Assembly (NCBI GenBank): GCA_023138835.1 | Contig: JAGLOP010000009.1 | Location: 1 to 64,000 of the forward strand | Length of the DNA stretch: 64,000 nucleotides | DNA from: Arcobacteraceae bacterium | GTDB taxonomy: Bacteria > Campylobacterota > Campylobacteria > Campylobacterales > Arcobacteraceae | Reading direction: 5' to 3' | Shown here: positions 59,427 through 64,000 of the stretch, one piece after another | Numbering within the stretch: the first letter of the stretch is position 1 | Layout of the letters: every line of letters begins with the position of its first letter | Notes under the pieces: model-generated | What the model was told of the DNA's origin: nothing | The model's database searches: none | What the model saw: the letters and a program-made list of their open reading frames with translations, nothing else | Made by a program: the position numbers and the translations under genes

Positions 59427-61391
59427 ATGTTAAAAAAAGTAAATTATGCTTATATTGTGTTTGTGCTGTTTATATTTTTTATTCTTTATTCTTTCCATTT
59501 TATTCTAAAAACAAACGACAATACAAAAAACAACTATATAACCATTGGAAAAATTGAATCACTAAATCTTTTAGATAAAAAGTTTGATAATGTCTTATCC
59601 AAAAAATTACAATATATAAATATAGATGAAATCTCAAAAGATATTCATACTTTTAATACAGAATTAAATCTGTTAAAAGTTATGCTGTTAGAAAGCGGTA
59701 TAAAAAAAGAACTTTCTACTTATTATCAAGATTTACAAAATAATTTTTTTAAAAAAAGAGATTTAATAAAGGAGTTTAAAAAGCACAACTCTCTACTTGT
59801 AGGTTCAATGCAAAAGCTTCTTAAACTTCAAGCATATATCCAAAAAAGATATTATTTCAGCCCTATTGGACTTGAAGTAAATGCAGTCATAGTTAATTTT
59901 ACACAATCAGCACTCGGGAAAAATGAATATATAAGCTACATAAATAAAAATCTTAAAAATCTTCAAGATCTTGATATTCTTAATAATTTAGCGGATAAAC
60001 AGCTGGATACTTTTATAAGCAGCTCACATCTCACACTTAAATATGTGAATGATTTAAATAAAGCTGTAAGCACAAGAGCTGATATTCATCTTGATTCATC
60101 AATCAATAATTTAAAAAAATTCCTCATCTCATATTTTGAACAAGGGTATAAAAAAGAAAAAAACTTTTCTTATATTCTTCTATTTATAATTATAAGTTTT
60201 TTAATTGTTTTAATGATAACTTACGAACTGGATAAAAAACACAAAATAGAATTACTTAGATTCAGAAAAGCAGTTGAGAATAGTGACAACAGTATCGTAA
60301 TCACAGATATAGATAGAAATATTACTTATGTAAACAGTGCTTTTGAAAAGAATACAGGTTACACAAAAGAGGAAGCAATCGGTCAAAATCCAAATATTTT
60401 AAAATCTGGAGATATGAAGCCAGAGTATTATAAGGAATTAAATGACGCCTTAAATAATTTAAAAATATGGCATGGAGAATTTATAAATAAAAAGAAAAAT
60501 GGTGAAATATTTTATGAAAGAGCTTCAATTGTGCCGATTATTATGGATGATGAATTAAATGGATTTTTAGCTATTAAACTTGATATTACAGAATATATAG
60601 AGCAAAAAAATGCCCTTTTAAAGCAAATAGAAAATTCAAAAATGCTTGAAAATGAAAATCAACAAAAAGAAAGAATAATGTTTCAGCAATCAAAAATGGC
60701 ATCAATGGGGGAGATGTTTGAGAATATTGCACATCAATGGAGACAACCCCTTTCTGTAATATCTACATCTGCTAGTGGAATGAAACTGCAAAAAGAGTTT
60801 GGTATGCTGAGCGACGAGATGTTTAATGACCTCACTACCAAAATTGTAGAAACTACAGAACATATGTCAAAAACTATTGATGATTTTAGAAACTTCTTTA
60901 AAAAGAATAAGGATAAAGAAAAATTAAATTTAAAAGACAGTCTTGAAAGAACATTATCACTCCTAAGTTCAAAACTTAAAAATAGAAATATTGTAATTAT
61001 TAAAAATATGCAAGATTTAGAGATATTCGGTTTGGACGGAGAATTAATACAATCATTTATGAATATATTTTCAAATGCACAAGATGCACTTATTGCATCA
61101 AAAAATGAGAAAAATTTTATCTTTGTTGATCTCTTTAAAGAAGATAATTTAGCCATACTTAAAATAAAAGATACCGCAGGCGGCATACCTAAAGATACTA
61201 TAGAACACATATTTGAGCCTTATTTTACAACAAAACATAAATCACACGGTACTGGAATAGGACTTTATATGACCTATGAAATAATTGTAAAACACCATCA
61301 TGGCACTATTGAAGCAAAAAATTGCAGTTTTGATTATGAAAATAACAGCTACAAAGGTGCTGAATTTATAATCAAGTTCCCGTTAGATTAA
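59427..61391 (+). CDS. Sensor histidine kinase with PAS domain
   Basis: 654 residues. Transmembrane helices at about residues 8-27 and 246-264 bracket a mostly helical periplasmic domain of about 215 residues with no known signature. A cytoplasmic PAS domain (F-R-K-A-V-E-N-S-D-N-S-I-V-I-T, Y-V-N-S-A-F, T-G-Y-T) leads to H-box N-I-A-H-Q-W-R-Q-P-L and ATPase motifs D-T-A-G-G-I-P and G-T-G-I-G-L-Y. The dimerisation and ATPase parts resemble the kinase at 49752. No response regulator is adjacent. Confidence 0.92.
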   Translation: MLKKVNYAYIVFVLFIFFILYSFHFILKTNDNTKNNYITIGKIESLNLLDKKFDNVLSKKLQYINIDEISKDIHTFNTELNLLKVMLLESGIKKELSTYYQDLQNNFFKKRDLIKEFKKHNSLLVGSMQKLLKLQAYIQKRYYFSPIGLEVNAVIVNFTQSALGKNEYISYINKNLKNLQDLDILNNLADKQLDTFISSSHLTLKYVNDLNKAVSTRADIHLDSSINNLKKFLISYFEQGYKKEKNFSYILLFIIISFLIVLMITYELDKKHKIELLRFRKAVENSDNSIVITDIDRNITYVNSAFEKNTGYTKEEAIGQNPNILKSGDMKPEYYKELNDALNNLKIWHGEFINKKKNGEIFYERASIVPIIMDDELNGFLAIKLDITEYIEQKNALLKQIENSKMLENENQQKERIMFQQSKMASMGEMFENIAHQWRQPLSVISTSASGMKLQKEFGMLSDEMFNDLTTKIVETTEHMSKTIDDFRNFFKKNKDKEKLNLKDSLERTLSLLSSKLKNRNIVIIKNMQDLEIFGLDGELIQSFMNIFSNAQDALIASKNEKNFIFVDLFKEDNLAILKIKDTAGGIPKDTIEHIFEPYFTTKHKSHGTGIGLYMTYEIIVKHHHGTIEAKNCSFDYENNSYKGAEFIIKFPLD

Positions 61392-61417
61392 TTTTATACA
61401 CTAAAAAGGAGTAAAGT

Positions 61418-62146
61418 ATGAAGAGAGTAGTTTATATGGCTCTAGCATTGGTTTTCAGTGCTGTTATATCTAGTGCTTCAGATTATAAATCGGAAGTAAA
61501 TAGTTGGAAATCAGATGAGGATGTAGCAAAATGGATGAAAAATAATTGGCATTTTGATAAAAATTTAGCAAAAAGCGTAGTTAGGAAAATACGAAGTGAA
61601 GGTCCTGGTGCAGTTACTGTAAAATCAGCGGAAGAGACATTTGATTCTTCAAAAGGTTGGTGTAAAGATGCTGCAAATTTTGCAAAAGATACTTTAAATA
61701 CAATAAATCCGGAATATAAAGCTGGATATATTTTTATTAACAATAAAGTAAAAAGCGCGCCAAACCATTGGGTTACCGGATTTAAAAAAGACGGTAAATT
61801 GTATGTTATGGATTATGGTGCCGGTTCACATTGGAAATCAATGATGGGACTTCATGGACCTTATAATTCTATAAAAGAATATGAAGAATTTCTTTCAAAT
61901 GTGAATGCAAAGAATTTTGAAGTAGATTTTGCAATATGGGCATCATCAGATAAAAAAAGCAATGTTAGTCAAGCAGCAATGCAAAGAGCAAAAATTGTTT
62001 TAAGAAAATTTGATAGAAATAAAGATGGTAAAATATCTTTTAAAGAAGCTCCACCGCCTATGAAGGCAAATTTTGAAAGACTTGATGATGATGGGAACGA
62101 ATATTTAAATGAAGAGGAATTACAATCACTTCCCCCAAGAAGATAA
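61418..62146 (+). CDS. Secreted transglutaminase/cysteine-protease-like protein with EF-hands
   Basis: 242 residues with a signal peptide (MKRVVYMALALVFSAVISSA). A Cys-His-Asp triad fits a papain/transglutaminase fold: Cys82 in G-W-C-K-D-A, His117 in N-H-W-V-T and Asp132 in V-M-D-Y-G. Two EF-hands close the protein: D-R-N-K-D-G-K-I-S from about residue 199 and D-D-D-G-N-E-Y-L from about 223. It is likely a periplasmic, calcium-tuned enzyme acting on cell wall or protein. It follows the kinase gene by 26 bases, so it may be a target of, or accessory to, that sensor. Confidence 0.78.
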   Translation: MKRVVYMALALVFSAVISSASDYKSEVNSWKSDEDVAKWMKNNWHFDKNLAKSVVRKIRSEGPGAVTVKSAEETFDSSKGWCKDAANFAKDTLNTINPEYKAGYIFINNKVKSAPNHWVTGFKKDGKLYVMDYGAGSHWKSMMGLHGPYNSIKEYEEFLSNVNAKNFEVDFAIWASSDKKSNVSQAAMQRAKIVLRKFDRNKDGKISFKEAPPPMKANFERLDDDGNEYLNEEELQSLPPRR

Positions 62147-62161
62147 AATAATATAAATAAA

Positions 62162-62190
62162 AAACCCTCACATAAATTCTGTGAGGGTTT
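62162..62190 (+). terminator. Rho-independent terminator after the EF-hand gene
   Basis: AAACCCTCACA pairs with TGTGAGGGTTT around a 7-base loop, followed by AAGTTTTTGTT. It is 15 bases after the stop codon. Confidence 0.85.
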
Positions 62191-62237
62191 AAGTTTTTGT
62201 TGTAAATCAAGAATAAATTCTTTTCTTACGACAGGAG

Positions 62238-62291
62238 TTTACTTTAGTAAATGACTAAAGTAAAAAAGGATTTAGTCGCCGTATTTACGGC
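62238..62291. other. Cluster of hairpins between convergent genes
   Basis: TTTACTTTAG/CTAAAGTAAA (62238-62264) and GCCGTA/TACGGC (62278-62291) are perfect stems; GACTAAA and TTTAGTC can pair across them. The region lies just after porB on the minus strand and probably ends that transcript. Confidence 0.5.
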
Positions 62292-62297
62292 AAAAAA

Positions 62298-63287
62298 TTA
62301 AACCTTTGCCTCTTCTCGTCGCTGTAGGTATTCCCAATCTCTATCAACAATTTTTTGTTTTTCAACAATAATATGCTCATATTCAGGTGTAAACAGATGT
62401 TTAAATCTAGGTTGTGCACCTAAATAATCTCTAACAGAAACAATATTTTTTGGTCTATAAGTAATATTTAATTCTCTACCATCAATAACTTCATAAAGTG
62501 GAAATACTAAACTATCAGTAGCTAAATCAGATACTTCAATAGTTTGATGTGGTTGAAATTTCCATTCTGTTGTACAAGCAGACATGGCATTGATATAAAC
62601 AGGACCTTCAGTATTAAATCCTCTTTGGATTTTTTTAATCATATCCTTCCATTTATTTGGAGCAATTTGTGCTACATAAGGAGCTCCATGAGCAGCCATA
62701 ATTTGAAGCATATCTTTTTTATGTTGTTTTTCACCGTAAGAATGAGTTCCTGCAGGTGTAGTTGTAGCTGTTGCACCTATTGGAGTAGAAGAAGATCTTT
62801 GTCCTCCTGTATTTGCATAAGCTTCATTATCAAGACATACATACATCATATTATGTCCTCTTTCAAAACAACCAGAAATCCATTGGAAACCAATATCATA
62901 AGTAGCACCGTCACCACCAAAAGCTACAAACTTAGGCTCAGGTGTATCAGCAGAAATTCTACCTTTTCTTCTTAATGCTTTATTTGCAGCTTCAGCTCCA
63001 GCAATAGCAGTTGAACTATTTTCAAATCCAATATGAATCCAAGAACAATCCCACGAAGTATGAGGATATACAGCTGTACAAACTTCAAGACAACCTGTAC
63101 TAGCACTTACAACTAAGTTATCATTAGTCGCATTTAAAATCTCTCTTACAATAATAGAGTGAGCACACCCCGGACAAAGTACATGAGCACCTTCAAATCT
63201 CTCAGCAGCTGTTGAGAAAGATTTTAAGTTTTTAATCTCTTTATTTCCTTGTGGCATAGGAGCACCACCAATTAAACTACAACCCAT
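62298..63287 (-). CDS. porB: Pyruvate:ferredoxin (flavodoxin) oxidoreductase, beta subunit
   Basis: 329 residues. It binds thiamine pyrophosphate and one [4Fe-4S] cluster. Cluster cysteines are in V-L-C-P-G-C-A-H and S-T-G-C-L-E-V-C, with C-T-T-E-W near residue 224. The TPP fold is seen as F-G-G-D-G-A-T-Y-D-I-G with L-D-N-E-A-Y-A-N-T-G-G-Q. It converts pyruvate and CoA to acetyl-CoA, with reduction of ferredoxin or flavodoxin. It is the last gene of the por operon, 3 bases after porA. Confidence 0.92.
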   Translation of the reverse strand: MGCSLIGGAPMPQGNKEIKNLKSFSTAAERFEGAHVLCPGCAHSIIVREILNATNDNLVVSASTGCLEVCTAVYPHTSWDCSWIHIGFENSSTAIAGAEAANKALRRKGRISADTPEPKFVAFGGDGATYDIGFQWISGCFERGHNMMYVCLDNEAYANTGGQRSSSTPIGATATTTPAGTHSYGEKQHKKDMLQIMAAHGAPYVAQIAPNKWKDMIKKIQRGFNTEGPVYINAMSACTTEWKFQPHQTIEVSDLATDSLVFPLYEVIDGRELNITYRPKNIVSVRDYLGAQPRFKHLFTPEYEHIIVEKQKIVDRDWEYLQRREEAKV

Positions 63288-63290
63288 CTC

Positions 63291-64000
63291 TTATCCTTCT
63301 ACACTATAATATTTAAGCTCAGGACCTCTAACACCTATCCATGTTTGGATAGATCCTTTTAGTTTCCCGGCATTTACGTCAGTTTGAGCATCAGAAATAA
63401 TCTCTTCAAGCTCGTTAACAGTCATATCTCTACCACCTAAACCATAAATTAAATTACTCATAAGTGGTCTTGCAGGTGTATTGATAAGTGCAGATGAAAT
63501 ATCTTGGAATAATATTCCAAGTTGTCCACCAGGCGCACTCCTATCCATACATACAACAGCTTTTGCATTTTGTAACATATCAGCTAATTGTCCAACTCTA
63601 GTAGGTCTAAATACTCTTGGCATAATTAAACCAGCTTTAATCCCTTTAGCTCTCATATTATCAACTGCAATTTGTGCAGTTTCAAAAGTTGTACCTAAAC
63701 ATGCGATTACTACATCTGCATCTTCAAGTTTATATTCTTCTACCATATTGTATTTTCTACCAGAAATTTTTGCAAATTCTTCAAAAACTTCTTCAATTAT
63801 TTTAGGAGAATTCATCATAGCATCATTTTGTTTTGCTTTATGTTCCATATGCCAATCAGATTCTGTTTGAACACCGTGTGTTACAGGCTTATCAAAATTT
63901 AACATTGAATCAACTTCTAAAAACTTACCTACAAACTTACCGGCAACCTCATCACTTAACGGGATAACATTTTGAGCAGTATGCGAAGTCATAAATCCAT
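63291..64000 (-). CDS. porA: Pyruvate:ferredoxin oxidoreductase, alpha subunit (C-terminal part)
   Basis: The last 235 or so codons are present; the gene continues beyond the right edge. It starts within G-F-M-T-S-H-T-A-Q-N, a PorA-type core segment. D-A-D-V-V-I-A-C-L-G-T and L-I-M-P-R-V-F-R-P-T are family motifs of the domain that follows. It pairs with PorB in the alpha-beta core of a multi-subunit enzyme (porG and porD presumably lie outside the window). Confidence 0.9.
   Translation of the reverse strand, partial: GFMTSHTAQNVIPLSDEVAGKFVGKFLEVDSMLNFDKPVTHGVQTESDWHMEHKAKQNDAMMNSPKIIEEVFEEFAKISGRKYNMVEEYKLEDADVVIACLGTTFETAQIAVDNMRAKGIKAGLIMPRVFRPTRVGQLADMLQNAKAVVCMDRSAPGGQLGILFQDISSALINTPARPLMSNLIYGLGGRDMTVNELEEIISDAQTDVNAGKLKGSIQTWIGVRGPELKYYSVEG

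Noticed and set aside
60734-61210. Antisense open frame over the sensor kinase
   Set aside because: Shadow of the kinase core; composition is mirrored low-complexity with Ser/Leu runs.

Overview
The window reads as a low-GC chromosome segment from a Campylobacterota bacterium, most likely the Arcobacter group. This is inferred from the Wolinella-type frdCAB operon with a diheme FrdC, the porAB pyruvate:acceptor oxidoreductase genes, the orphan sensor kinases with an N-I-A-H-Q-W-R-Q-P-L type H-box, and the rpsL-rpsG-fusA order. No rRNA, tRNA or CRISPR array was seen.

Layout. 1-963: rpsL-rpsG-fusA (fusA runs off the left edge). 1201-2191: DJ-1/PfpI protein and a zinc-finger thioredoxin. 2201-5705: frdCAB fumarate reductase. 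5783-10607: a five-gene envelope operon (LolA-like periplasmic carrier, two FtsX-type permeases, LolD-like ATPase, outer-membrane beta-barrel) that looks like a complete lipid or lipoprotein export route. 10733-23297: housekeeping and stress genes (ABC-F ATPase, orphan response regulator, two-domain universal stress protein, trifunctional acyl-ACP synthetase/carrier/acyltransferase, Mut7-C RNase, macro domain, dGTPase, radical SAM, TonB-like protein, nucleoside-recognition membrane protein).

23392-39990 is an integrative element of about 16.6 kb, inserted in codons 20-22 of a fumarylacetoacetate-hydrolase-family gene. A 24-codon stub of the old gene remains at the left end. The element supplies a new promoter and N-terminus at the right end, so the gene is intact. 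It carries a tyrosine integrase, an AlpA/excisionase-like protein, a serine recombinase, an AEP-type primase, an SF3 helicase (frameshifted inside its Walker A motif), repeated 22-bp operator/iteron-like boxes and no virion genes, which suggests a satellite-like or plasmid-like integrative element. Its cargo is defensive: a four-gene ABC-three-component (ABC-3C) conflict system whose associated enzymes are a ComEC-like metallo-beta-lactamase and a trypsin-like protease, followed by a C5-methyltransferase/MvaI-BcnI-type restriction pair.

39926-64000 returns to chromosome: the restored hydrolase gene, two diguanylate cyclases and three orphan sensor kinases, an ABC transporter-NnrS operon, a porin gene broken by one stop codon, a DUF1007-NicO metal-export pair, aldehyde dehydrogenase, ilvE, an SPFH protein, hisIE, a Cys-protease-like protein with EF-hands, and porAB at the right edge. 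Four near-identical Fur-box-like palindromes mark the ABC-NnrS/kinase and porin/DUF1007 promoters, pointing to shared metal control. Three genes are disrupted by single-base differences (coiled-coil gene at 13.7 kb, helicase at 36.6 kb, porin at 52.6 kb). Read-level checking would separate real decay from sequence error.
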